This document shows positions 34,318-42,672 of a stretch of 64,000 nt of DNA, piece after piece. Location: the NCBI GenBank assembly GCA_019456145.1, contig VRUL01000012.1, positions 1 through 64,000 on the forward strand, in the 5' to 3' direction. Position 1 is the first letter of the stretch. Each line of letters begins with the position of its first letter. A model generated the notes under the pieces. That model saw nothing but the letters and a program-made list of their open reading frames with translations, did no database searches and was not told where the DNA came from. The translations under genes and the position numbers were made by a program. The stretch is from Planctomycetota bacterium. Lineage in GTDB: Bacteria > Planctomycetota > Phycisphaerae > Sedimentisphaerales > Anaerobacaceae.

Positions 34318-37300
34318 CTAATGTTCTTTAACCGTTCGTCCCGACCTCAGCGTTGCAGTGTCAGCAACCCAGATTTCAAAGAATGGCGTCAATCCGAAAG
34401 CCAGCCGACGCTCATCTGGCGACCAGCGAGACCTTTTGACTGGGCCACTTAATACCTTTAAAGCCTTTTTCGCTTCCAGGTCATATATCCACGCCCCCGC
34501 AGTGTAATTATTGCAGGCTCCCACGCTCAACTGGCGACCATTTGGCGACCAATTTACATAGAACATCCCTGATGGCCCGGCCCAGCTCGCAACGACCGAC
34601 TTGGTGGCTAATTCAACGATTTGGATCTCGCTGCCCCTACAATAGGCAACGTATCTATCATCCGGCGACACTACAGGGAACCAATGGTGACATGGCAAAA
34701 TCGCTGTCGGCTGGGCACCGTCTTTAATGGAAATCGAGCAGAGTTCATTATCCACCCGCGATTGATAAAAAACTCGCTTTGAGTCACTGCTCCAGCAAGG
34801 ACCGCCTCCTCTGGCCAGATACCTCGGCTCCTCTGTGCCATCGGCCTTGATCATCCAGACCTCTTCTTTCGCAACGACTGCGTATTCTAACTCGCGCTGA
34901 GCAGTTAGTTGACCAAGAGGAAGCATCTGTCGCTGACGGGCAAAGGCAATATACTTACCATCCGGAGACCACGCCGGGTCTTTACCGGGGACCGTCAACA
35001 GCCGGATTTCTCTCGATTCCAGATTAAGGATTTCGATGCCACTCGACCCGACAATTCCACGACTGTAGGCCAGTTCGGTTCCATCGGGGGACCACGTAGG
35101 ACAAAAGCCTTCGGCCACTACCCGCTCGGCTTTCTTGCGCAAAGTGCGATAGTAGTCATCTGTTTCAGTCATCGCCAAAAAAGCGGCACCTTCGGGTCTG
35201 CGTTCGGCTGGATGCCATAGCTGGCCGGCACCAAGGATGTCAAACACATATTTCCTCGACCAACGTTGGAACTGTGTTTTGTTTGCCGAATCTGCCTTGA
35301 AGACTTTCTCGTATTCAACCTTCGCTTCATCATAGCGGCCCAAAGCAACAAGGGCACAAATAGCATGGAAATGATAGATGTTTTCTTCGGATTCAAGCTG
35401 CCCACATTTGCGCGCATCCAAAAGGGCCTGTTCGTAATTGCTCCTTCGCATGTAGGTCTGCCGTCGCTGGTCGTACAGTTCGGGCTCGGCAGGCGAAAAT
35501 TTGATTGTCTTATTGTGATCCCTAATGGCCTCGTCAAATTGTTTCAACTCCCGCTGTGCTACTGCACTTAGAGAGTAGCCTAAAGGATTGTCAGGCTCGA
35601 TCCCAATCATTCTCGCCGCATCCTTTGCCATCTTATAATAGTGTTTGCCGGCATAAGATAAGTAAGCCCGCTCTCTTAGGGAATCGTAGTGTCCTTCATC
35701 AAGTTCAAGGGCTTTGTCCAGTAAATCGAGAGTTTTTGGCACAGCGGCTGCGCTCATAGCCCGAAGTAAATAAGCATCCGCGGTCTGTGGAAGTAACTTT
35801 TCGGCCTCTTGCCGATGGTATTCCCACTTTGAACGATATTCTTCTCTCTTGCCCGGAACATCGGGATGACTTTCATAATAGATTCTGGCCAGAAGAAAAT
35901 GGGCCTGGCCGGCAATCTCATCTCGTTCGTTCAGCAGCTTCTGAAGTTCTTTCACAGCAGCGGCAGGCCCTTGCAACTCCAGAACGAGTCGGGCGTGCAG
36001 AAGTTGCGCTTTAGGGCCAACGTGTTTGCTATCGACAATGGTTTCAACTTTGGCCACGGCCTCTTGGAACTGTCTGCTGGAACGCAATTCCATAGCCTTT
36101 GAAAGAACGTCTTTATGTTTGAGAAATTCGGCCTCTTCTCCGCGATTAAGGGCTCGAATATACATCGCAGAAATAACTGCCATACCAGCAAGCAGCACAG
36201 TCACCATCGTCGCACCAATAGCATGTGTTCGATGCCTGCGTAGAAATTTCCTCAAACGGTATATTTGGCTTGGCGCTGCTGCCACTACCGGCTCATCACC
36301 AAGATGCCGCTGGATATCGGCCACCAACTCGTTAGCTGTATCGTACCGGCGGGTACGGTCCTTCTCCAGCGACTTCATTACAATCCAGTCCAAATCACCA
36401 CGTACCAGCTTTTGCAGCAAATCCGGGCTGGCTTTGCGGTGTTCGGCAATGTCGGTCAATTCCTCCCCCAGCGTGCTCAACTTAGTGGACGGCCTGGTGG
36501 GTTCTTCCTCGCAGATAATCCGCTGCATTTCGCTGTACCCCGCTTCACGAAGCTGCTCCTCACTAAAAGGCGTGGCCCCCGTCAGTAGTTCATATAGCAA
36601 GACACCCAGCGAATAGATGTCCGTCCGGGTGTCCACATCCAGGCCGCTCATCTCAGCCTGCTCAGGGCTCATGTAAGCGGGCGTGCCTATCATCTGCGCA
36701 TATCGCGTAAACACCGTCTTCTCAGTAAGTCTTTGCCTTGTTGCTTTAGCGATGCCAAAATCGATGACCTTTGGCACCGGTTTGCCATCATGCAGGGTCA
36801 CCATAACATTGGAAGGTTTTATATCGCGATGGATAATACCCTTCTGGTGTGCGTGCTGAACAGCGTTACATACTTGAATAAACAAGTCCAGCCGTTCCTT
36901 AGTATCCAGCTTGTTCTTGTCGCAGTATTTGGAGATGGACACGCCTCGGACCAGTTCCATAACGAAGTAAGGCCGGCCTGTTTCAGTTGTGCCGGCATCA
37001 AATACTTTGGCAATATTGGGGTGATCCATCACGGCCAGTGCCTGACGCTCTGCCTCGAAGCGGGCAATAACAGACTTTGTGTCCATACCCAATTTGATGA
37101 TTTTAAGGGCCACCCTGCGGCGAAGCGGTTTTTCCTGTTCAGCCATATAGACAACGGCCATAACACCTTCGCCTATCTTTTCTAAAAGCTTGTAGTTGCC
37201 AATGGTCGTACCGGGAGCTTCAGAAAGGGGAGAATCGTCCAAAGTGACTTCTGAATTCAAAACGGGACTCTCAAGAAAACCATCTTGCAGATCATTTGCT

Positions 37301-37440
37301 TTTAGAAGGGCTTCAACCCTGTTGTATAGCTCCTGGTCGTTACCACAGGCTTCCTTAAGAAAGGCCTCTCGCTGTTCAGGGGATTTATCCCGAGCCTGGT
37401 AAAAAATCTTTTCCTCTTTCTTGGGGGGCTTTTTGGCCAT
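34318..37440 (-). CDS. Membrane Ser/Thr protein kinase with TPR and PD40 propeller
   Basis: A 1040-residue sensor kinase. Residues about 80-350 are a eukaryotic-type kinase: glycine loop GEGVMAVVY, Lys113 in VALKII, catalytic Asp206 in IIHRDIKPSNV, Asp227 in the DFG motif, and GTPAYMSPEQ. The third glycine of the loop is Ala (GEGVMA), unusual but tolerated in some active kinases. A single membrane helix at about 406-428 precedes TPR-type repeats (about 440-740). Four or more PD40/TolB-like propeller repeats follow (PTWSPDGTELAYSRG, PAWSPDGKYIAFAR, WSPDERRLAFGL). It lies 93 bases downstream of an ECF sigma gene on the same strand, a pairing frequent in Planctomycetota, and may modulate that sigma factor by phosphorylation. 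Confidence 0.95.
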   Translation of the reverse strand: MAKKPPKKEEKIFYQARDKSPEQREAFLKEACGNDQELYNRVEALLKANDLQDGFLESPVLNSEVTLDDSPLSEAPGTTIGNYKLLEKIGEGVMAVVYMAEQEKPLRRRVALKIIKLGMDTKSVIARFEAERQALAVMDHPNIAKVFDAGTTETGRPYFVMELVRGVSISKYCDKNKLDTKERLDLFIQVCNAVQHAHQKGIIHRDIKPSNVMVTLHDGKPVPKVIDFGIAKATRQRLTEKTVFTRYAQMIGTPAYMSPEQAEMSGLDVDTRTDIYSLGVLLYELLTGATPFSEEQLREAGYSEMQRIICEEEPTRPSTKLSTLGEELTDIAEHRKASPDLLQKLVRGDLDWIVMKSLEKDRTRRYDTANELVADIQRHLGDEPVVAAAPSQIYRLRKFLRRHRTHAIGATMVTVLLAGMAVISAMYIRALNRGEEAEFLKHKDVLSKAMELRSSRQFQEAVAKVETIVDSKHVGPKAQLLHARLVLELQGPAAAVKELQKLLNERDEIAGQAHFLLARIYYESHPDVPGKREEYRSKWEYHRQEAEKLLPQTADAYLLRAMSAAAVPKTLDLLDKALELDEGHYDSLRERAYLSYAGKHYYKMAKDAARMIGIEPDNPLGYSLSAVAQRELKQFDEAIRDHNKTIKFSPAEPELYDQRRQTYMRRSNYEQALLDARKCGQLESEENIYHFHAICALVALGRYDEAKVEYEKVFKADSANKTQFQRWSRKYVFDILGAGQLWHPAERRPEGAAFLAMTETDDYYRTLRKKAERVVAEGFCPTWSPDGTELAYSRGIVGSSGIEILNLESREIRLLTVPGKDPAWSPDGKYIAFARQRQMLPLGQLTAQRELEYAVVAKEEVWMIKADGTEEPRYLARGGGPCWSSDSKRVFYQSRVDNELCSISIKDGAQPTAILPCHHWFPVVSPDDRYVAYCRGSEIQIVELATKSVVASWAGPSGMFYVNWSPNGRQLSVGACNNYTAGAWIYDLEAKKALKVLSGPVKRSRWSPDERRLAFGLTPFFEIWVADTATLRSGRTVKEH

Positions 37441-37533
37441 ATTCAAATTCCCGATTTTTTCATCTTACTCTTACAATGCGATAAAATCAGGCGGAGGCCC
37501 TCACAGAAAGTGAAAAAAATCTAAAATATTTGC

Positions 37534-38109
37534 CTAATCGGGCTTTTTTTCCTCCCCCGCGACCTCAATTCTGAGCCATGAACGGGCATACGCCCAGTAT
37601 CGCTCGGCTGTAGCTTGAGATATTCCCAGGGCTTTGGCTGCCTGTTCTCCAGTTAAACCGGCAAAGAACCGTAGTTTTACCAATTCAGCCTTGGTCTTAT
37701 CTTCACTCTCAAGCTTCTCCAGGGCTTCGTTCAAAGTCAACAGGTCATCTGGTGAAATCGTCTTGTCCTTACTCACTAAAGATTCGTTGAGTGTGACTCG
37801 ATTGTAGCCTCCACCATGACGTTGATTCTTTTTTCGACGGGCATCTTCAACAAGAATTCTCCGCATTGCCTCAGCCGCGGCAGCAAAGAAGTGCCCTCTG
37901 TTATCCCAGCCCTGTCCCTCCGACCCAACCAGGCGAATATATGCCTCATGCACCAATGCAGTAGCCTGAAGTGTTTGCCCTGGTCGTTCCTGCGTCATCT
38001 TCTGAGCAGCTAAGAGGCGTAGTTCCTCATAAACCAACGGCAGCAATTTCTCCGAAGCCTGAGCGTCTCCTTGCTCAATCGCGTTCAAAATACGTGTGAC
38101 ATTACTCAT
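37534..38109 (-). CDS. ECF-like sigma factor of the kinase-linked (TIGR02999) type
   Basis: A 191-residue sigma factor. Region 2 at about 5-95: EELRLLAAQKMTQERPGQTL, ALVHEAYIRLVG, FFAAAAEAMRRILVEDARR. Region 4 at about 125-185: LVKLRFFAGLTGEQAAKALG and SQATAERYWAYARSWLR. The QTLQATALVHEAYIRL and AAEAMRRILVEDARR words are diagnostic of the TIGR02999 ECF-like group, typically encoded next to Ser/Thr kinases in Planctomycetota and Acidobacteria. ATG 38109 (preceded by GGGGAC) was taken over TTG 38121. No classical anti-sigma gene is adjacent; the downstream kinase is the expected regulator. Confidence 0.95.
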   Translation of the reverse strand: MSNVTRILNAIEQGDAQASEKLLPLVYEELRLLAAQKMTQERPGQTLQATALVHEAYIRLVGSEGQGWDNRGHFFAAAAEAMRRILVEDARRKKNQRHGGGYNRVTLNESLVSKDKTISPDDLLTLNEALEKLESEDKTKAELVKLRFFAGLTGEQAAKALGISQATAERYWAYARSWLRIEVAGEEKKPD

Positions 38110-38785
38110 CTCAGTCCCCAAAATCAGATTTTTGTGCTCTGGAGCCTCGCTCGCTTTATGGCAATTCAGGGGGAGTGCTAAAAGGAACGCATTTTAGCTA
38201 TCCTCCTCCCAGAAAGCCGGAAAACGCATAAAAAGTAGTTTAACCGATTTTTGCTGTATTTCAAGAGGAAAAGATTTTTTTCAAGCCTGCTCATTATGCA
38301 CCTTCTGCACTAAATACGCAATGAAAGACACACTAAAAAAGGCGTAAGCTAAAGGCCGGGCAGAACCTACCAAAATCCCGCCAAATATCCGGGCTAACGG
38401 GGCGAGCACAAGGATTTTTTACAGTGTAAAGTGGTTCTTATGGGAAATTTTTTTGCATACCCCTTAGCCTGTAAAAATCGCCTGTTACAGTCATTTTAAG
38501 TGGTATCGCCGGATAATTGGCTCTGGATTGCTCAGCAGCGAAGCCAGGAATACAAGAAAAACCTTGACTTTTGTATGCAAATTTGGTTTAATTACTATTA
38601 ACACTGAGTTTATCCATCTTGTGATGAGCTATATATTGTGCCTGTGTAGTTCAGGCACAAGCCAAACAACGAAATTGGGGAGGAAAGGATTCCATAGGAT
38701 CAGAATTGAATTTCAAAGTTCTGGGAATGCTTAATCTCCGCAAAGCAGCTTTTTGAGTGTTCTCGAACAGGGAGGAGAGTTGAAT
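38110..38785. other. 676-base intergenic region before the PEP-CTERM genes
   Basis: No gene. Contains a candidate plus-strand promoter TTGACT (38564-38569), 17-base spacer, TTTAAT (38587-38592), giving a leader of about 190 bases. GC-rich stretch 38355-38410 (CCGGGC...CCCGCC...CCGGGC...GGGGCG) could fold but no single structure stands out. Confidence 0.4.
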
Positions 38786-39436
38786 ATGGAAAAGATAAAA
38801 ATCAGGTTCTTTTGTTTATTTGTCACTGCAACGCTATTTGCCCAGTCTGCAGGTGCTGCCACGATGACGATACTGCCGGGCAGTTCCCACTATCAGGGCA
38901 GATCATATTTCCGCACTCTCACAGCAGACGGCATCCTCAGTGGGCGGATAGAGTACGCAGTGTACGACACGGAGGGGGGAAACGAGTTGGAGAACGCCGG
39001 CTTTACGACCTCGGGGAGCGGTCAATACACATACGTCTACCAGATATTCAACGATGGAGACGATACGGCAACAGCATTGGAATACTTTTCCATACTCGGG
39101 ATTGGTGAAGGCGCCTTTTATGATTTGGTAACCGATATAGAGTCAGTAGACGATGACAGCGGGGGGATAGATTCGACGGCGTACTATTTTGGTCCTCACG
39201 ACTCTGCCATCGGCCCGGACACAGCAATCTGGGAGTTTGATGGAGATATATTAGAAGAAACTGAGCAATCATTCTTTTTGATAATCAGCAGCGACTATGA
39301 TTTCACAATAGGCAGCTATCGAATAATAAAAACCTCTTCGCCGGATGCTCCGATTCCTAATCCTGAGCCGAGCACGATAGCATTGCTCGGCATCGGTGGT
39401 GTTATGACGCTTTTGAGGCGAAGGAGGCGCGTTTAG
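38786..39436 (+). CDS. PEP-CTERM surface protein
   Basis: A 216-residue exported protein. It has a signal peptide (core FFCLFVTATLFAQSAGA), a beta-rich, Asp/Gly-rich body with no known domain, and a complete PEP-CTERM sorting tail: PNPEPSTIALLGIGG, a hydrophobic helix, then RRRRRV. PEP-CTERM tails are cut by exosortase (EpsH/XrtA family) and attach or release proteins at the surface, usually with exopolysaccharide. GGAGG 10 bases upstream of ATG 38786 marks the start; the frame extends 11 codons further upstream without a better site. First of two tandem PEP-CTERM genes. Confidence 0.92.
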   Translation: MEKIKIRFFCLFVTATLFAQSAGAATMTILPGSSHYQGRSYFRTLTADGILSGRIEYAVYDTEGGNELENAGFTTSGSGQYTYVYQIFNDGDDTATALEYFSILGIGEGAFYDLVTDIESVDDDSGGIDSTAYYFGPHDSAIGPDTAIWEFDGDILEETEQSFFLIISSDYDFTIGSYRIIKTSSPDAPIPNPEPSTIALLGIGGVMTLLRRRRRV

Positions 39437-39488
39437 TATAGTGTATAGTGTAAGTTTGGACGGTAAAACTTTACAACAGGAGTGGGGG

Positions 39489-40121
39489 ATGGTACGGAAC
39501 AATTCAATATCAGTTGGCTGGCAGAAGCTAATATTAGTGTTGGTCCTTGCGGTTTTTTTCTGTAGTCTTCTTGAGCCGGCATGGTCCCAAACGCCCGGGC
39601 CTGTGCTCTTGCTCCAACAAATACCTGCAAATGGTGGGACAATAACTCCGGGTGCAGGAGTTCATTACCTTCAACAGAACACAAGCGTTACTTTGACAGC
39701 GATTCCACGACCCGGCTATCAGTTCGTTTGTTGGCTCGGCGATGTGGGTAACCCGACATTAAACCGAACTAATACGTATCTTGATACTCCGAAAATCGTT
39801 GTTGCGATATTTGAGCGAGCCGAATATGAGCTTGAGGGTGGGGCAGGGGTGGCACAGAGCATACCCGGCAGTACTTTTGGCGGCCTCAGAGGCAGTGCCG
39901 CGGATTATTCCCGGCAGGGCTACAGCGGCGGCGGTGGACGCCGAGCCGAGCAAAGGGTATTTACACTGCCGCCGATACCTCCTGAACAAGAGCCGCTGCC
40001 GCCACCGGAGGTTCCGGTCCCGACACCTGAGCCGACAACGATAGTATTGTTAGGCCTTGGCGGTCTTTTTACGTTTTCAAGACGGCGGTCAAGGAAATTA
40101 ATCTGTAAAAAAACCCCCTGA
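39489..40121 (+). CDS. PEP-CTERM protein with InlB B-repeat-like domain
   Basis: A 210-residue exported protein. The signal peptide core is LILVLVLAVFFCSLLEPAWS. Residues about 40-105 (IPANGGTITPGAGVHYLQQN, then RPGYQFVCWLGD and VVAIFE) match the divergent InlB B-repeat / bacterial Ig-like repeat often found in surface proteins. A Gly/Ser/Arg segment and a proline-rich stalk follow, then the sorting tail TPEPTTIVLLGLGG, hydrophobic helix, SRRRSRK. ATG 39489 is preceded by AGGAGTGGGGG. 52 bases downstream of the first PEP-CTERM gene and probably in the same transcript. No exosortase gene lies in this window. Confidence 0.9.
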   Translation: MVRNNSISVGWQKLILVLVLAVFFCSLLEPAWSQTPGPVLLLQQIPANGGTITPGAGVHYLQQNTSVTLTAIPRPGYQFVCWLGDVGNPTLNRTNTYLDTPKIVVAIFERAEYELEGGAGVAQSIPGSTFGGLRGSAADYSRQGYSGGGGRRAEQRVFTLPPIPPEQEPLPPPEVPVPTPEPTTIVLLGLGGLFTFSRRRSRKLICKKTP

Positions 40122-40137
40122 TAAAACCCTGAAATAA

Positions 40138-40168
40138 AACAGCTAACCTCAGGACGATAATAGCTGTT
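40138..40168 (+). terminator. Hairpin after the PEP-CTERM pair
   Basis: AACAGCTA (40138-40145) / TAGCTGTT (40161-40168), 8-bp stem with a 15-base loop, 17 bases past the stop codon. Only a short T-run follows, so termination is probable but not certain. Confidence 0.5.
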
Positions 40169-40237
40169 TGCAGAAAAGTAAAGAAACGCCCCCCCTCACC
40201 CCCTATAAAAAAGATTATGTCATCAAAAAGACTGTGG

Positions 40238-40504
40238 TCACCCGAATGTATGACCACAGGTATCGGCCGTAATAAACTCAGATTCTTTTCTCGGGTATTT
40301 TCTGCAGTTTAACGGACGAATCGTATAGATAGAACAGGAAGATTTCTCATCCTCTCCGGATTTGAGAAATGGACAGACATTAGGCAGCCTGCAACAGGCG
40401 CCGCAATGAACACATTCGCCCTGGCGTCTTTTAGAAACAGGCAGCACTGATGTACAGGTCCTTTTTATTCTGGCAGTCCAGTCATTTCTTTTATTGTCAG
40501 CCAT
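40238..40504 (-). CDS. YkgJ-family cysteine-cluster protein
   Basis: An 88-residue metal-binding protein of the YkgJ (UPF0153) family. The cluster CVHCGACCRLPNVCPFL gives the family's C-x2-C-x2-CC pattern, followed by SSCSIYTIRPLNCRKYPR, which supplies the remaining ligands. Members bind an iron-sulfur cluster or zinc; the cellular role is not established. Some members are longer, but the core is complete here. It is the last of a short minus-strand run after two small membrane-protein genes, 83 bases away. Confidence 0.85.
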   Translation of the reverse strand: MADNKRNDWTARIKRTCTSVLPVSKRRQGECVHCGACCRLPNVCPFLKSGEDEKSSCSIYTIRPLNCRKYPRKESEFITADTCGHTFG

Positions 40505-40587
40505 AAGCTAATAGTTCCGCTAACAACGCCTGCAAATTAATTTGTGACAAATATAATCGATTCCTTGTAACAGGCCAAGCGTGAAAG

Positions 40588-40998
40588 TCAGCCAACGTAG
40601 AAAATTACGTATGCCCAGTTGGCCGCAAACAGAATCCCGGCAAGCAGCCAGGCGATACCGCGTTCCCTGCGGGCCAGACGGATTGTTATAGCGCGGGCAA
40701 AAAAGATTCGTATACCGGTTGCCGCAACAAATAAACCCAATACCGAAAACAGAAGAGGGTTGTACAGCCAGGCCCGACCGGGCAGCCCGCTCAGCAGAGA
40801 CAATACACCGCGCGTGAAGCCGCACGTGGGGCAAGGCAGGCCGGTGAAACGCTTTAACAGGCAAAGCGAGACAAACCGGCCAAGATGTGAGCTGACCAAA
40901 AGGGCGGTACCGCCAAGCACCAGCCATCCCAACACTATTAACATAGCCCAGAGTGGCCATTGAGGATAACGACAAACCTGGACCAGCTCGATTTTCAT
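40588..40998 (-). CDS. DUF2752 membrane protein
   Basis: A 136-residue membrane protein with three predicted helices. The DUF2752 signature is clear: GLPCPTCGFTRGVLSLLSG, with its paired cysteines, then WLYNPLLFSVLGLFVA. Function of the family is unknown. ATG 40998 overlaps the stop of the preceding gene by one base (TGATG), which favours coupled translation; the frame is open for 37 codons further but those overlap the neighbour. The preceding DUF4190-like gene is the usual type of partner. Confidence 0.88.
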   Translation of the reverse strand: MKIELVQVCRYPQWPLWAMLIVLGWLVLGGTALLVSSHLGRFVSLCLLKRFTGLPCPTCGFTRGVLSLLSGLPGRAWLYNPLLFSVLGLFVAATGIRIFFARAITIRLARRERGIAWLLAGILFAANWAYVIFYVG

Positions 40999-41342
40999 CA
41001 CATCGGAACTGAGCCGGCGCGCAATGTAAACATACCGACTCCCAGGAATATAAAAATCAACTGGATGACAATACCCACGATGGCAAGTATGACACTGACT
41101 ATCCCACATATCTTGCCGGCCTTGGTCAAACCCTCGCCCGACCGGTCCATGGTTCCTGCAGCCATTTGCTTCAGATCTTTGTTACCCATTACCCAGGCAA
41201 TGATGCCGCAGATGAAGCAGCAGCAGGCGATGCTCACTATCCCAAGCACCAGGATGAGAGTGCCGCGATGAGGCGCAAGCGGCTGCTGGGCGGCAGGCTG
41301 AACTTCTACTGTCTCGGCTGGAGGTTGAGTCCCTTCTACCAT
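40998..41342 (-). CDS. DUF4190-like small membrane protein
   Basis: A 114-residue protein with a proline/glutamine-rich cytoplasmic head (about 1-25) and two membrane helices, LILVLGIVSIACCCFICGII and ICGIVSVILAIVGIVIQLIF. They are joined by a charged loop (NKDLKQMAAGTMDRSGEGLT). The pattern fits DUF4190/CD225-like proteins of unknown function. AGGAG 7 bases upstream supports the start. It is translationally coupled to the DUF2752 gene. Confidence 0.82.
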   Translation of the reverse strand: MVEGTQPPAETVEVQPAAQQPLAPHRGTLILVLGIVSIACCCFICGIIAWVMGNKDLKQMAAGTMDRSGEGLTKAGKICGIVSVILAIVGIVIQLIFIFLGVGMFTLRAGSVPM

Positions 41343-41685
41343 AACAGTTTCTCCTAAACAAATACGGGTTTACGTTATTAAGAGTCTCTAACAAAATGAA
41401 TCGTTGTACCGAAAGCGAGCGTTTTTTCGTCCTGCAAGGAAGGCGAAACAGGCAATGCCAAAGCATTGTCGATGCAGCCTGACGCCGTCAGGACGAAAAA
41501 CAAGCCGCTTGAATACAGAGTCATTTTGTTATAGGCTCTAAGCATCTATAGAATCAAGTCACTAAACAGTCAAATATAAAATAGCCCAATTTTACAAAAA
41601 CGACAAGGACCTTCTCTGAATTTTTTCTGCTCCCTGGGTTCCGATTAGCTGGCAGCTATCTTGGATTTGTATCGGTGGGATTATC
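41343..41685. other. Intergenic region occupied by a MITE-like element
   Basis: No gene. Nearly half is the 159-base inverted-repeat element listed separately; the remainder (41540-41685) shows nothing recognisable. Confidence 0.5.
41381..41539. mobile_element. MITE-like 159-bp fold-back element
   Basis: The terminal repeats are AGAGTCTCTAACAAAATGA (41381-41399) and TCATTTTGTTATAGGCTCT (41521-41539), which pair at 17 of 19 positions. Further inward GTTTTTTCGTCCTG (41421-41434) pairs with CAGGACGAAAAAC (41489-41501), AAGCG with CGCTT, and the tip is CAATGC-CAAA-GCATTG (41453-41468). The whole element is one long imperfect hairpin with no coding capacity, as expected of a miniature inverted-repeat transposable element. 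No target-site duplication could be fixed by eye, and no transposase with such ends lies in the window. Confidence 0.75.
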
Positions 41686-42009
41686 TTATGATTTTCTAAA
41701 CACGGCAACAACGCTCTCGACTTCGACAACGAAGAGGCGGTTATCGCCCTCGAAATCGACTGGTATCGCATCTTTCGGATTGAAGAGGACCTTGTCGTAT
41801 TGGGACAGCGGTATATCTGATGAGTTCTGGACCTCGGCGGAGATGGCTACGATTCGGCCGGTTATTGTCGGGATCTCTATATTGTCCGGCAGTCGGATAC
41901 CGCCCTTGGTTTCTTTCTTGTCCTCATCCTTGCGAATCAGGACCCGCTTTCCTATCGGCTCGACTATTTCAAGCGATGTTCTCTCGGTTTGGTCTTTTTT
42001 CTTGCCCAT
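41686..42009 (-). CDS. groES: GroES-type co-chaperonin, not beside groEL
   Basis: A 107-residue chaperonin-10. The fold is recognisable from VEPIGKRVLIRKDE, the mobile loop ETKGGIRLPD, GRIVAISAEV, DKVLFNPKDAIPVDF and FVVEVESVVAVF. In the mobile loop, the tripeptide that docks on GroEL is normally IVL or IML; here it is IRL, placing a charge in the contact. A roughly 12-residue hydrophilic N-terminal extension (MGKKKDQTERTS) is also extra. No groEL is adjacent, so this is probably a divergent additional co-chaperonin. ATG 42009 was preferred over 42075, whose extra segment is unlike the family. Confidence 0.88.
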   Translation of the reverse strand: MGKKKDQTERTSLEIVEPIGKRVLIRKDEDKKETKGGIRLPDNIEIPTITGRIVAISAEVQNSSDIPLSQYDKVLFNPKDAIPVDFEGDNRLFVVEVESVVAVFRKS

Positions 42010-42280
42010 TTTTGACTGATCCACATAAAAAAATCTGTTTTGAATAACATAATTATTATACCCATTGAAAAACAATTTTGCAACCTGTTGATTTTGCCCA
42101 GCTTATCAAAGTTTGTCGGTTAAGCGCTTTAATAACCAACCTAATTTTTATACGTTTGGCAGAAGGACGTGTTTCGCAGCCAAATCCGGTAAAACCCCAT
42201 ATTTCTTCATTTTTTTAGAAAAAAACTTTTAGCCGACCAGCCGAAGGATTATAATAATTCCCTCATTTTCTTTCCTCCTA

Positions 42281-42318
42281 AAAGCAGTGGTGTGTACCAC
42301 AGTAGACGCTACTGCTTT
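42281..42318 (-). terminator. Terminator after the 68-residue membrane protein gene
   Basis: AAAGCAGT (42281-42288) / ACTGCTTT (42311-42318), 8-bp stem, located just past the stop on the minus strand and followed there by T4. Confidence 0.6.
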
Positions 42319-42321
42319 ATT

Positions 42322-42528
42322 TTATTGCCCGCTGGATTGTTCCTTCCGCTCGGTTTCGACTATATCGGGATAATTCTTTTTTAATCGCGCAAAATGGATG
42401 ACCAGAAAAAGAATCATTGCAGCAACACCCAAACCGAACGTAATAAATGGATTCAACATGGGCGCCAGAATAATCAGCATCACAGTCAGACCGGTTATGA
42501 TACCAACTTCTTCTGTTTTTTTTATCAT
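42322..42528 (-). CDS. Small two-helix membrane protein
   Basis: A 68-residue membrane protein: a short charged head (MIKKTEE), helix VGIITGLTVMLIILAPML, helix FITFGLGVAAMILFLVIHFA, and a charged tail. Function unknown. GGGAGG 5 bases upstream is an excellent ribosome site and picks this frame over the 89-codon overlapping frame at 42317-42586. It is followed by a terminator and appears monocistronic. Confidence 0.75.
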   Translation of the reverse strand: MIKKTEEVGIITGLTVMLIILAPMLNPFITFGLGVAAMILFLVIHFARLKKNYPDIVETERKEQSSGQ

Positions 42529-42672
42529 AGCGACCTCCCTCTGGAAAAAGCCCCGGTTGCGTCAACCGCGATTCCCATTTTGACACTCAAACAAGGCATT
42601 TTTAACGATATTGCCCCAAATAACGCTCTGTGAACCTGTTATACATGATTTCATGGCCAGTATATAATAATT

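Noticed and set aside
38518-38532. Sigma-54-like TGGC...TTGC upstream of the PEP-CTERM genes, tempting because some PEP-CTERM genes use sigma-54.
   Set aside because: The distance between the GG and GC doublets is 9, not 10 bases, and the rest of the -24 box is poor.
40520-40975. 151-codon minus-strand frame overlapping the DUF2752 gene.
   Set aside because: The overlapping frame carries the DUF2752 signature and coupled start; this one has none.
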